This document shows positions 1 through 9,483 of a DNA stretch of 40,638 nucleotides, piece after piece. Made by a program: the position numbers and the translations under genes. The stretch is from a candidate division TA06 bacterium SM23_40. GTDB taxonomy: Bacteria > LJUI01 > SM1-40. The notes beneath the pieces are model-generated. The model did not search any database and had not been told where the DNA came from. It worked only from the letters and a program-made list of their open reading frames with translations. The stretch's first letter is position 1. Each line of letters begins with the position of its first letter. The stretch spans positions 1-40,638 of the forward strand of contig LJUI01000046.1 of assembly GCA_001303705.1 (NCBI GenBank), read 5' to 3'.

Positions 1-1
1 G

Positions 2-358
2 GGCGCGACGGCAACCGTCAAGGGCGTCACGGTGATGTCAAGCCGGGTGGACGTGGAGAGTAAAGAGATCATGCGGGAGATGGCGGATGCGATGAGACGC
101 GAGCATCCCGAGGCGATGGCTGGAGTGCTGGGCGCTCTGATCGAAGGGAAGGCGGTTTTTGTAGCGTTCGTAAGTGAGGATCTGGTGAAGGCGGGGAGGC
201 TCAGGGCAGGCGACATCGCGCGGGAGGTGGCGAAGATCGCCGGAGGTGGTGGGGGAGGCAAGCCTCATCTCGCCGAGGCCGGCGGAAAGGATGGAGTGAA
301 ACTCGACGCGGCGCTGAAAGCGGTGCCCAGGGTGATCGGTGAACTCATCGGCGACTGA
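2..358 (+). CDS. alaS: Alanyl-tRNA synthetase, C-terminal fragment (5' end outside window)
   Basis: Frame open from the window edge; C-terminal DHHA1-type ending 'GGGGGGKPHLAEAGGKD...LDAALKAVPRVIGELI'. Confidence 0.88.
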   Translation, partial: GATATVKGVTVMSSRVDVESKEIMREMADAMRREHPEAMAGVLGALIEGKAVFVAFVSEDLVKAGRLRAGDIAREVAKIAGGGGGGKPHLAEAGGKDGVKLDAALKAVPRVIGELIGD

Positions 359-673
359 CGGGCCGCGCCCGATGGCCGGCTGCATCAGGCCCGTGATGGA
401 GTCCGGAATATGCGCCGGCAGGTTGGGACTGTCATCCCGATGGGACTCGACATCCTCGAATGGGTCGCCGCGGGGCAGTTCCGAGCGTGGCGCCCGGTCC
501 TATCGACTCCGGGACAGGGCACCTGCGCCGAGGGGGCCGGACCTCGGAGAGATCGGGCAGCGGGGACTGTACACCATTGAGCGGATCGTGATCCAGTATA
601 TCGGGAGCCTCGGTTGACTGCTGAGCGTTATCGCCCGGCAGCGATGGAGATTCGGCAGAAGGAAGGCGGAGAT

Positions 674-1765
674 ATGGGGGCGATCAGAAGAAAAGAGACG
701 AATCGAAGCACGAATGTCAGATATTCGTTTCTGAAGATTTTGACGGGATCGGATCTGTCGCGCAGACGCCTGCCCTTCATGGCAGCGGAGAGTTCCCGGC
801 CGGGTCCCGTCCTCTGGGTGACTGCCTGTGGTCATGGTGATGAAGTGGGAGGCGCCGTCATCATCCAGGAGATCTTCAAGAGAATACGTCGGTCAGGCCT
901 GTCGAGAGGTTCTCTCTATTCGTTTCCCCTGATGAATCCAATCGGGTTCGAGACCAGTTCTCGGAACATCACCCTCACGAAAGAGGACCTCAATCGATCT
1001 TTCCCGGGAAACGTGAGCGGATCTCTGGGTGAGAGAATAGCAGATAAGATATTCACGTCCATTATGCAGACGAATCCTGCGCTCGTCGTAGATCTCCACA
1101 ATGACTGGATACGATCCATCCCCTACACCGTCATTGATCCTGAGTCGGACATTCAACGCGAACAGGTGTGTGAGAAGGCCAGAAGCTTCGCCGGCAAGAC
1201 GGGGCTCCTGATCGTCCGCGAGACCGACGGGCTGGAAGGAGCCTTGACCTACAACTTGCTCAAGAACGACGTGCCGGCACTCACACTCGAACTGGGGGAG
1301 TCCTTCGTTGTCAACGAGAAGAATATCCAATATGGAATCGAATCCCTCGGGAATATTCTATCTGATCTGGAAATGATGGAGCCGGGGGACGAGCCTTTTG
1401 CATATCCACTGCCAGAAGCATATGAGGGGAGGATCTTGGCATATTCTGATAGACCTCTCTGTTCTACGAGTGGCATTATCAGATTCCGGGCTAAACCGGG
1501 CGACCTCGTCAAGGCGAGACAGCCGATAGCTAAAATATACAATGCCTTCGGGAGATTGCAGGAGACAGTCCTCGCTCTCAGCGATGGTATTGTCCTGGGG
1601 CACTCCGATTCATCGGTGGCCTTCCCGGGTATGCCAGTCATGGCGTTCGGCGTTCCGAGGGAGCATCTTCGGACACAGGACGATGCGAAACGGGTTGGGG
1701 GTGAGAGGAGAACGGCTGAACGACATATCGGTGGGGCGAAGAGAGGTCGTCCTCGGACAGGTTGA
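674..1765 (+). CDS. Succinylglutamate desuccinylase/aspartoacylase (AstE/AspA) family protein, M14-like
   Basis: 'WVTACGHGDEVGGA' (GxHGDE-like Zn motif), 'LNRSFPG', 'VVDLHNDW', 'LTLELGE'; ATG at 674 preceded by GGAAGGCGGAG RBS-like sequence. Confidence 0.8.
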   Translation: MGAIRRKETNRSTNVRYSFLKILTGSDLSRRRLPFMAAESSRPGPVLWVTACGHGDEVGGAVIIQEIFKRIRRSGLSRGSLYSFPLMNPIGFETSSRNITLTKEDLNRSFPGNVSGSLGERIADKIFTSIMQTNPALVVDLHNDWIRSIPYTVIDPESDIQREQVCEKARSFAGKTGLLIVRETDGLEGALTYNLLKNDVPALTLELGESFVVNEKNIQYGIESLGNILSDLEMMEPGDEPFAYPLPEAYEGRILAYSDRPLCSTSGIIRFRAKPGDLVKARQPIAKIYNAFGRLQETVLALSDGIVLGHSDSSVAFPGMPVMAFGVPREHLRTQDDAKRVGGERRTAERHIGGAKRGRPRTG

Positions 1766-1978
1766 CACGATAGCCATCAACCGCGGTAGGATAGCGGTGA
1801 GGTTGAGTTCACAGATCGCAGAGGAGTGGGGTGTTCGGCGAGGCATACTCTCTGGAATCGTGTTGCGGTAGACTCCCGCTGGCTGAAACGAAGAACGAGG
1901 GAACAAAGAACGGAGTTCGGGCGTTGCGGATTTCGTCCTCAGTGCAGAGGGCGCGCATCTGACGGCAGGGGGAGGGAG

Positions 1979-3958
1979 ATGAAGGAAGAGACACCGAGAA
2001 ACAGGCGTTCCCAGAAGGCGAAGGCTCCCTCAGCGGCGACGAAATCACTGGGGCCTGTTTCGAGCCTGGAAGAGCATGTGCACGCCGATTGGTGGCGGCG
2101 GATTTTTGGCTCAGTCTACCTGAAGACGGACGCCGATGTGATCGACGATCAGCGGATCACCGCGAAGGAGGTCGACCTCTTCGGAGAGATACTGAAGCTG
2201 ACTCCCGAAGATAGGGTCCTCGATCTGTGCTGCGGCCAGGGACGGCACAGCCTCGAGCTCGTGAGAAGGGGGGTGCGGAACGTCGAGGGTCTGGATCGCT
2301 CCCACTACCTCATTCAGAAGGCGAGATCGCAGGCCAGGAAGGAAGGACTGACCATCAGATTCAGGGAAGGAGACGCGAGAAAACTCCCGTACCCTGCCGA
2401 CACGTTCAGTGCCGTGATGATTCTGGGAAACAGCTTCGGCTATTTCGAGACTGCCCAGGACGATATGCGGGTCCTGAGGGAGGTTCAGAAAGTCCTCAAA
2501 CCCTGGGGGCGCGTTCTCATCGATGTCGCCGACGGGAAATACCTGAGGCGGGAGTTCCAGCCCCGGTCGTGGGAATGGATCGACAAGAAGCAGTTCGTCT
2601 GCCGGGAGCGCTGCCTGTCAGTGGATGGGCAGCGGCTCATCTCACGAGAGGTCGTGACTCACGTGGAAAAAGGTGTGGTCGCGGACCACTTCTACGCTGA
2701 GAGACTCTACAGTCGTCAGAGCTTGACCGAGCTGCTGGAAGCGGCTGGCTTCAGCGACGTAACGTTCCATGGAGAGATCTCGCCCGAGTCCGAGCGGAAC
2801 CAGGATCTGGGGATGATGGAGCGGCGGATTGTCGCGACTGCCGTGGTGAGAAAGGAATGGTCGCCTGTGAGGCGCAGGAAAGAGCAAGCAAGCCATATCG
2901 TCGTGGTGCTCGGCGACCCCACGAAGCCCGATCTGCTGAAGCCGTCGAAGGTCTTCGACGAAGATGACATCTACACGATCGATCAGCTGAAGAGCGCTCT
3001 TCGAGATATGCAGGACTATCAGTTCACGTATCTGGATAACCACGACACGTTGATCCAGGATCTGTTAAGGGCGAAGCCGAAGATCGATATGGTCTTCAAT
3101 CTCTGCGATGAGGGTTTCAGCAATGACGCCACGAGGGAGCTTCATGTGCCTTCCTTGCTCGAAGTTCTGGGAATCCCGTACACGGGTGCCGGCCCGCAGT
3201 GTCTCGCGTACTGCTACGACAAATCGCTCGTCCGGGGAATCGCGAAGGAGATGGAGATCCCTGTTCCGGAGGCGTTCTTCATCAAGCCTGAAGACAAGGC
3301 ATTCGAGCTTCCCTTTGCGTTTCCTGTGATCGTCAAGCCGAATGTCGGCGACTCCAGCTTCGGGATAACGCAGAGGAGTGTTTGCCACAGTATCGAGCAG
3401 CTCGTCGACGCCATCTCAGAGATACGAGAGAGATTCGGCTACGAGAAGCCGATCCTGGTTGAGGAGTTCCTGACCGGAAAGGACCTGAGCCTCGGCATCA
3501 TCGGGAACCCGCCCGAGTCGTACAGGACCCTTCCGATCATCGAGGAAGACTATTCGACGCTTCCCCCCGAACTCCCTCGAATATGCGGGTACGAGGCGAA
3601 GTGGATGCCGGATTCGCCGTACTGGAAGATACGATCGATACCCGCGGAGCTGCCGGATGAGACCGAGAAGCTCATCATCGAGTGGTGTCTCAAGCTCTTC
3701 GAGCGACTTGAGTGCAGGGATTACTGCCGATTCGACTGGAGGCTGGATGGGGCCGGCAACCCGAAGCTGCTCGAGGTGAATCCCAACCCTGGATGGTGTT
3801 GGGACGGGCATCTGGCGAAGATGGCGAAAACGGTGGATATCCCCTATGCGGAGATGCTGGATGGCATACTGCGGGCGGCCGAGCAGCGATTGAGACTGCA
3901 GTCATCGCGCGGGGAGAGGGAGGAGAATGCCGCTGCAGATCCGCCGATATCGACATAG
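1979..3958 (+). CDS. Fusion protein: class I SAM-dependent methyltransferase + D-Ala-D-Ala ligase-like ATP-grasp domain
   Basis: N-terminal 'VLDLCCGQGRHSLELVRRG' SAM motif; C-terminal ATP-grasp 'FPVIVKPNVGDSSFGI', 'PILVEEFLTGKDLSLGI', 'YCRFDWRLDGAGNPKLLEVNPNPGW' in one uninterrupted ORF; ATG at 1979 follows GGGGGAGGGAG. Confidence 0.85.
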   Translation: MKEETPRNRRSQKAKAPSAATKSLGPVSSLEEHVHADWWRRIFGSVYLKTDADVIDDQRITAKEVDLFGEILKLTPEDRVLDLCCGQGRHSLELVRRGVRNVEGLDRSHYLIQKARSQARKEGLTIRFREGDARKLPYPADTFSAVMILGNSFGYFETAQDDMRVLREVQKVLKPWGRVLIDVADGKYLRREFQPRSWEWIDKKQFVCRERCLSVDGQRLISREVVTHVEKGVVADHFYAERLYSRQSLTELLEAAGFSDVTFHGEISPESERNQDLGMMERRIVATAVVRKEWSPVRRRKEQASHIVVVLGDPTKPDLLKPSKVFDEDDIYTIDQLKSALRDMQDYQFTYLDNHDTLIQDLLRAKPKIDMVFNLCDEGFSNDATRELHVPSLLEVLGIPYTGAGPQCLAYCYDKSLVRGIAKEMEIPVPEAFFIKPEDKAFELPFAFPVIVKPNVGDSSFGITQRSVCHSIEQLVDAISEIRERFGYEKPILVEEFLTGKDLSLGIIGNPPESYRTLPIIEEDYSTLPPELPRICGYEAKWMPDSPYWKIRSIPAELPDETEKLIIEWCLKLFERLECRDYCRFDWRLDGAGNPKLLEVNPNPGWCWDGHLAKMAKTVDIPYAEMLDGILRAAEQRLRLQSSRGEREENAAADPPIST

Positions 3959-4076
3959 GGAGGGTCTCTCTCGGAGCTGACGTCTTCTCCCGGAGCCGGG
4001 CCGATTGCGAGTCGGGGACCAGGTCTCGGTCGCGGTTGGCGCCGCCTTCCGGAAGGAGCGCCTGTATCAGGTAGAG

Positions 4077-4110
4077 CGAGGCGCCGGGATTTCGCGCTCC
4101 CGGCGCCTCG
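4077..4110. terminator. Perfect 13-bp hairpin between convergent genes (possible bidirectional terminator)
   Basis: CGAGGCGCCGGGA-tttcgcgc-TCCCGGCGCCTCG; no long T tract. Confidence 0.5.
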
Positions 4111-4125
4111 TCGTGCATACAGCGG

Positions 4126-4581
4126 CTATCCTGCCTGGAGCTCGGAGGTGCAGAAAGCGCAGCGGGTGGCCTTGAGGGGAATGGCGGAGAAGCAGTAGGG
4201 GCATTCTCTGGTAGTCGGTTCCTCCGGAGGCGCTTCCTCCTTCCGCTTCAGCCTGTTGAGGTAGCGAATGATGAGGAAGACTGAAAAGGCGATGATCACG
4301 AAACTGATGATCGTGTTTATGAAGACACCATAGTTGATCGTCACGGCGCCGGCTGTCTGGGCGTCGGCGAGAGACGCGTAGGGGCCGGCGGTCGCGCCTT
4401 GTCTCAGTAGCGCGAACATATTGGTGAAGTCGACATTGCCCAGGAGAAGGCCTACCGGCGGCATGATGATGTCCGCGACGAGCGATCTGACGATGGTGCC
4501 AAAGGCGGCGCCGATAATGATACCGACGGCCATGTCCACAACATTGCCGCGTACCGCGAACTCCTTGAACTCTCTGAACAT
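4126..4581 (-). CDS. mscL: Large-conductance mechanosensitive channel with C-terminal zinc ribbon
   Basis: '[44 protein letters not shown]'; C-terminal '[22 protein letters not shown]'. Confidence 0.95.
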   Translation of the reverse strand: MFREFKEFAVRGNVVDMAVGIIIGAAFGTIVRSLVADIIMPPVGLLLGNVDFTNMFALLRQGATAGPYASLADAQTAGAVTINYGVFINTIISFVIIAFSVFLIIRYLNRLKRKEEAPPEEPTTRECPYCFSAIPLKATRCAFCTSELQAG

Positions 4582-4636
4582 TTCCGGATCCCCCTTTCTC
4601 CACCTGCCAGATTGATTTCGCGGTGTGATGCGTGAA

Positions 4637-4665
4637 CTGATAGCAGGTGCGGCCTCGAATGTCAA
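4637..4665 (-). promoter_or_regulatory. Sigma70-like promoter for mscL
   Basis: Minus strand TTGACA-N17-TATCAG, 56 bp upstream of the mscL start codon. Confidence 0.5.
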
Positions 4666-5031
4666 GGCGAAAGAATATCGACCCAATCGAGTCTCGAGAT
4701 CCAGGGACGCCGCTGGTGCTCCCGCTGTCCATCGGGGTCCCGTGTATGAATGCCGATCAGAAGTATTGCAGATCGGGATGCATTCGTGCTACCGTGAAGG
4801 CGAGCCGTTTTGAAATGATCGGCGCATTGTCGTAGCCCGCTTGCCTTTGTCGCCGCGCTTCGGATCCTCGTGGCGTTCGACTCTTCATTCCCCGTTCGGT
4901 GGCCGTGGAGAGAGGCGGGCCCGTGAGCAGCGGGGCATGACGCGGGACTTCGGGGAGGAGTGAGTGGCGGGGGCGAGCGCAGCAGCGTCTGTTACTGAGA
5001 GTACTGAGAGGACTGCAGCCGGAGGAATGCT

Positions 5032-6687
5032 ATGAACGGAGAGGTCTTCACGTTCTTTGTCGGGGGGAAAGCAGGAGCCGGTGTGAAGAAAGCAGGATCT
5101 GTCGCAGCACGGCTCTTTTCTCAGATGGGTCGCCGCGTCTTCGAGATGGATGACTACCAGAGCCTCATACGGGGCGGGCACAGTTACTCTGTCATCAGCA
5201 CGGCGACACGGGACGTCACGAGCCACCACATGCAGGGTCATGTTGTCGTAGCCCTGGACAAGAGGAGTTACGACATCCATGCAGGTCATGTGGCTGACGG
5301 GGGGATCCTCGTCTATAACTCTGATCAGGTGGACGATGGCGACGGCATCGGGGTCCCGTTCACAACGGAGGCGAAGAAGTATCCGAAGCCCGATCTGAGG
5401 CTGGGGGTGGGGGCAGTGGTGGCGCTGGCGGTTGCCATCGGGATGGAGAAAGAACGTCTGGGGAACTTGATCGAGAATGAGTACGCAAGAGATGTGGAGA
5501 GCAACCTCAACTATGCCAACGCCGTGTACGACATACTCTACCCCGAGATGGGCGGGAGATTCGCCGTGGAAGAGGGGGATCACGCGCGCCCGCTCCTGAC
5601 GGGGAACGAGGCCATCGCGCTGGGAGCGTCGGCAGCAGGACTGGACGTCTATTTCGCCTATCCCATGACACCTTCGTCGTCCATTCTCCACTACCTCGCC
5701 GCCCACGACAGGGACCTCGGCGTGACGGTCGTTCATCCTGAGAGCGAGATCGCCGTGATCAACATGGCTATCGGTGCTTCATTTGCCGGTGCACGGGCAA
5801 TGGTCGGCAGTAGCGGCGGCGGATTCGCGCTCATGGAGGAGGCGTTCTCTCTCGCGGGCATGGTGGAGGCGCCTCTTCTCTGTGTGCTATCGTCGAGACC
5901 CGGGCCGTCGACAGGTGTGCCCACATATACGGAGCAGGGGGATCTGAGATTCGCGTTGGGCCAGGGGCACGGCGAGTTTCCCGGGATCGCGGGATCACCC
6001 GGGAGCGTAGAAGAGGCATTCTATCTCGCTGCCGAAATGATGGGTCTTGTCTGGCGGTTTCAGACTCCGGGCATTCTTCTCACCGAGAAGCACCTATCCG
6101 AGAGCACGATGACAGTCGAGATCGATCTATCGAGGGTGGAGCAGGCAGAGCCTGAGATGCACGGCCAGGGCGAATACAAGAGGTATCTCGACACGCCTTC
6201 CGGGGTATCGCCGCTCCTCTTCCCTCCATCAGATAAGCTGATCAAATGGAACAGCTATGAGCATGATGAGTTGGGGATTACGACCGAGAAGGCGGAGCTG
6301 ATCGCGAAGATGCACGAAAAGAGGAGAAGGAAGGGCGAGGCGCTGGCGGAGCACATGAGAGGAGTGCGAACCGTCAATGTCTATGGGAAGGGAGGTCCGG
6401 CGATCTTCGCCTACGGCTCGACGACGATGAGTGTCCTGGAGGCGCTGAGGGTCGGTGGCATAGAGGCGACGGTAGTACAGCCGCGGTACCTGGAGCCGCT
6501 CCCGGTCTGGGAACTCGAACGGTACAGGGGCAGCAAGGCCATTGTCGTAGAGCAGAGTTGCCTGGGAACGTTCTCCTCACTGCTTCGGGAGAAGGCCGGT
6601 ATCGAGCCGACGGCGACGGTCAAGCGATACGATGGCAGGCCTTTCGAGCCTGCCGAGCTCGCCGACGCAATAAAGAGGGAGAGTTGA
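5032..6687 (+). CDS. korA: 2-oxoacid:ferredoxin oxidoreductase, alpha subunit with N-terminal gamma domain
   Basis: N-terminal gamma domain 'GKAGAGVKKAG...MDDYQSLIRGGHSY'; alpha-domain 'GNEAIALGASAAGLDVYFAYPMTPSSSIL', 'MVGSSGGGFALMEEAFSLAGM'. Confidence 0.88.
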   Translation: MNGEVFTFFVGGKAGAGVKKAGSVAARLFSQMGRRVFEMDDYQSLIRGGHSYSVISTATRDVTSHHMQGHVVVALDKRSYDIHAGHVADGGILVYNSDQVDDGDGIGVPFTTEAKKYPKPDLRLGVGAVVALAVAIGMEKERLGNLIENEYARDVESNLNYANAVYDILYPEMGGRFAVEEGDHARPLLTGNEAIALGASAAGLDVYFAYPMTPSSSILHYLAAHDRDLGVTVVHPESEIAVINMAIGASFAGARAMVGSSGGGFALMEEAFSLAGMVEAPLLCVLSSRPGPSTGVPTYTEQGDLRFALGQGHGEFPGIAGSPGSVEEAFYLAAEMMGLVWRFQTPGILLTEKHLSESTMTVEIDLSRVEQAEPEMHGQGEYKRYLDTPSGVSPLLFPPSDKLIKWNSYEHDELGITTEKAELIAKMHEKRRRKGEALAEHMRGVRTVNVYGKGGPAIFAYGSTTMSVLEALRVGGIEATVVQPRYLEPLPVWELERYRGSKAIVVEQSCLGTFSSLLREKAGIEPTATVKRYDGRPFEPAELADAIKRES

Positions 6688-6688
6688 G

Positions 6689-7528
6689 ATGGGTGATCTC
6701 ACGACCTATGCCGAGAATACCTGGTGCCCGGGTTGTGGCAATTTCGGGATACTCAACGCGTTCAAAAGGGCGGTCGGGAGACTGGAGGAGCAGGGGATCG
6801 AGAGACAGAGGATCATGATATCTGCCGGGATCGGCTGCCATGCGAAGATATTCGACTACCTCGAGTTGAGCGGACTCTACTCCATCCACGGGAGATCTAT
6901 GGCGACAGTCCAGGGGATGAAGGTCGCGAACCCGGAATTGAAAGTTGTGGCATTCGCAGGTGATGGTGATGCCTTCGGCGAGGGGATCGCGCATATGATC
7001 TTTGGCGCCAAGCGGAATGCCGACATCACAGTTGTGGTCCATGACAACGGCGTGTACGGATTGACGACAGGGCAGTACACGCCCACGAGTGAGAAAGGAT
7101 TTCGGGGCCGTTCTACTCCGCGAGGGAGCATTGAGGAGCCGCTCAATCCGCTGACCCTGATGCTCGAGGCCGGGGCGACCTTCGTCGCCCGTGGCTATTC
7201 GGGTAAGGTCGACCATCTTGCTGAAGTCATGGTCGACGCCGTTGTCCACGAAGGATTCTCCTTTGTGCAGGTACTCCAGCCCTGTGTGACTTTCCATGAC
7301 ACGTACAAGGAGTACAACGCAAAAGTAGAGATAATGGAAAGCATACCGGCGAGCTTCGAGGATGCTGTCGCTATTGCCAGGTATCGAGATCGCCTGCCTA
7401 TAGGTGTCCTGTACAGGACAGAGAAGCCGGTGTACCATCGGGAGCTGCACGGGGACTGGAATCCTGTCTCCGGGCGCCCGGCCCATGGGGACAGGGTAGA
7501 GAGGATCCGGCGCCTGGTCGCGCCGTGA
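6689..7528 (+). CDS. korB: 2-oxoacid:ferredoxin oxidoreductase, beta subunit
   Basis: 'TWCPGCGNFGILNAFKRA', TPP-binding 'AGDGDAFGEGIAH...HDNGVYGLTTGQYTPTSEKG'. Confidence 0.9.
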   Translation: MGDLTTYAENTWCPGCGNFGILNAFKRAVGRLEEQGIERQRIMISAGIGCHAKIFDYLELSGLYSIHGRSMATVQGMKVANPELKVVAFAGDGDAFGEGIAHMIFGAKRNADITVVVHDNGVYGLTTGQYTPTSEKGFRGRSTPRGSIEEPLNPLTLMLEAGATFVARGYSGKVDHLAEVMVDAVVHEGFSFVQVLQPCVTFHDTYKEYNAKVEIMESIPASFEDAVAIARYRDRLPIGVLYRTEKPVYHRELHGDWNPVSGRPAHGDRVERIRRLVAP

Positions 7529-7650
7529 GCATCTATGCCTCCGGAGAGTGATGTGAGGGCCGCAGTGGCGCAGTTGCGGCGCGGGATATCACCGGCGGGT
7601 TCCGTTTGTCCTTACGCATCGATCTTCGCGTTGTCCGGGAGGGCGCGGTT

Positions 7651-8076
7651 GTGAAGGCAATCCGGATCCTGTTGCACGGCTTTGTGCTGGCAGTGACAAA
7701 CATCGTTTCGGTCGTAGTGGGATTCGGCGTCTATCACCTCGTGGGGACGGCCGGCCAGATCGCTGTCCAGGTCCCGGTGGCTGCGGCCCTCACTCTGGCG
7801 GCGTTCGTAGTATGGAGCCTCTTCGTGCGGCGGCTTGCTCGCGATAGACTGTCGCTGCGGGTGAGGGATGAGTTCGCTGCAACCTATCTCCTGGCTATCG
7901 TGTGGAGCCCGCTGATATTCGTCCCCCTGCACTATATCGCGCGAGGCTATCTCACATCTTTTGGCAACATAGTGGGGATGTGGTTGTTTCAGCTGCCGGC
8001 CAACTTGTTGGCGCTCTTCGCCGCCATGAAGGTTATGGGCATGGAGGGGGGAGCGATGGCACGCGAGTCGGACTGA
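7651..8076 (+). CDS. Small integral membrane protein of unknown function (start could be TTG 7606)
   Basis: Several hydrophobic stretches ('ILLHGFVLAVTNIVSVVVGFGVYHLVG', 'LTLAAFVVWSLFV', 'LLAIVWSPLIFVPLHYI'). Confidence 0.55.
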   Translation: MKAIRILLHGFVLAVTNIVSVVVGFGVYHLVGTAGQIAVQVPVAAALTLAAFVVWSLFVRRLARDRLSLRVRDEFAATYLLAIVWSPLIFVPLHYIARGYLTSFGNIVGMWLFQLPANLLALFAAMKVMGMEGGAMARESD

Positions 8077-8117
8077 CGCACCTTGACGTACCTTATGGGC
8101 GGCTGCAGAAGGGATCT

Positions 8118-8720
8118 ATGGCTGGCATCGGCCGTGAGGTGCTGTGCGGATGGCGGAGGTTCGTCGTGAGTACGATACCCCCGAAAGGGTATGGATTGAA
8201 GACCGGCGAGGAGGTCCTCGTGAGAAGCGCTGAGCCCGAGGATGCCTCCGGACTCGTCGATGCGAAGCGAGGGATCGTCGAAGAAGGGCGATTCACGCTC
8301 GTCGAGCCCGACGAATTCGAATCATCTGAACAGGATGAGGAGAAATCGATCAGGGGCCACGCAGAGAAGCCGGGCTGCATCTATCTTGTTGCCGAGGTCG
8401 GCGGTCAGACGATAGGATTGCTCGAGTTCGAGAACGGGCGGTACAGGCGTACCGCTCACAGCGGGATGCTCTCGATGTTCGTCCGCAAAGAATGGCGGGA
8501 CAGGGGGGTGGGGGCCGCCCTGCTCCAGGCCCTCATCGACTGGGCGGAAGAGAGTCCTCTCGTAGAGAAGATCACCCTTGCTGTCTTCTCTACAAATGCG
8601 AGAGCTATCGCACTGTACAGCAAGTTGGGATTCGAGGAAGAGGGTAGATGTCCTAAGGACATGAAGGTGGCTGGTGGCACGTATCTGGACAGCGTGTTGA
8701 TGTACCGGTTTGTCGGCTGA
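8118..8720 (+). CDS. GNAT family N-acetyltransferase (start could be GTG 8166)
   Basis: 'LSMFVRKEWRDRGVGAALLQALIDWAEE...FSTNARAIALYSKLGFEEEGR' GNAT fold motifs. Confidence 0.8.
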   Translation: MAGIGREVLCGWRRFVVSTIPPKGYGLKTGEEVLVRSAEPEDASGLVDAKRGIVEEGRFTLVEPDEFESSEQDEEKSIRGHAEKPGCIYLVAEVGGQTIGLLEFENGRYRRTAHSGMLSMFVRKEWRDRGVGAALLQALIDWAEESPLVEKITLAVFSTNARAIALYSKLGFEEEGRCPKDMKVAGGTYLDSVLMYRFVG

Positions 8721-8799
8721 TCGCCGGCGATCTCGATGGCCGGTCCTGCCCCCACCACGAGGAAGCTGCGGATCCGGGCCCGCGGCGTTGGAGGAGCCG

Positions 8800-9273
8800 A
8801 TGCCCAGCAGCGAGGGAAGCAAAGAGGCAACTGTCAGCGGACAGGGTACGGTTCGGTTGCCGAGGAGGGAGGATGCGTCTCGTGTTGCCGAGCTGTACCA
8901 CCAGCTGGGGTACCGCGTATCCCGGCGCGAGGTGTTGCGACGTCTCGAGGAGATTGAGCAGAACGAGCATCACGTCGGCTTCGTGGCAGAATCGTCGCAC
9001 GGTGAGATCGTAGGCTTCGTCCACGCCTACCTTCGCCTGCTGATAGAGAGCGGGCTGCGTGCAGAGGTTGGGGGGCTGATCGTCGATGAGGAGTATCGGC
9101 GGACCGGGATAGGCCGACTTCTCATGGAGACTGCCGAGCAGTGGGCTCGGGACAGGGGGTGTTGGGCAGTCCATCTCCGGTCCAACGTTGTCCGGGAGGG
9201 GGCTCGCGTCTTCTACGAGAAGATCGGGTACACGGTCATTAAGAAGCAGCAGGTGTTCCAGAAGGTCCTCTGA
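8800..9273 (+). CDS. GNAT family N-acetyltransferase
   Basis: 'VRLPRREDASRVAELYHQLGY...GGLIVDEEYRRTGIGRLLMETAEQWARDRGC...VFYEKIGY'. Confidence 0.85.
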   Translation: MPSSEGSKEATVSGQGTVRLPRREDASRVAELYHQLGYRVSRREVLRRLEEIEQNEHHVGFVAESSHGEIVGFVHAYLRLLIESGLRAEVGGLIVDEEYRRTGIGRLLMETAEQWARDRGCWAVHLRSNVVREGARVFYEKIGYTVIKKQQVFQKVL

Positions 9274-9347
9274 AGGGGGGACGAAGACCTCCGCCCCTCA
9301 CGTTCAGCGAGGATGTGAGGTCGTTCTCCGCTGCGTGTCAGGGGAGA

Positions 9348-9391
9348 CTGCCGAGTGGGATATGGGATACTGCGCAGTGGAATATGGGAGA
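9348..9391. repeat. Two imperfect 22-bp direct repeats
   Basis: ctgccgagtgggatatgggata / ctgcgcagtggaatatgggaga, adjacent copies. Confidence 0.4.
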
Positions 9392-9483
9392 CCAGCATAG
9401 GTGCACGGCTCCGGCAGTCACGGCCTCTCGGAGGGAACTGGGGTCGCAGGGATAGGTCATTCTAGAGGATGGGAGGGAAAGAG

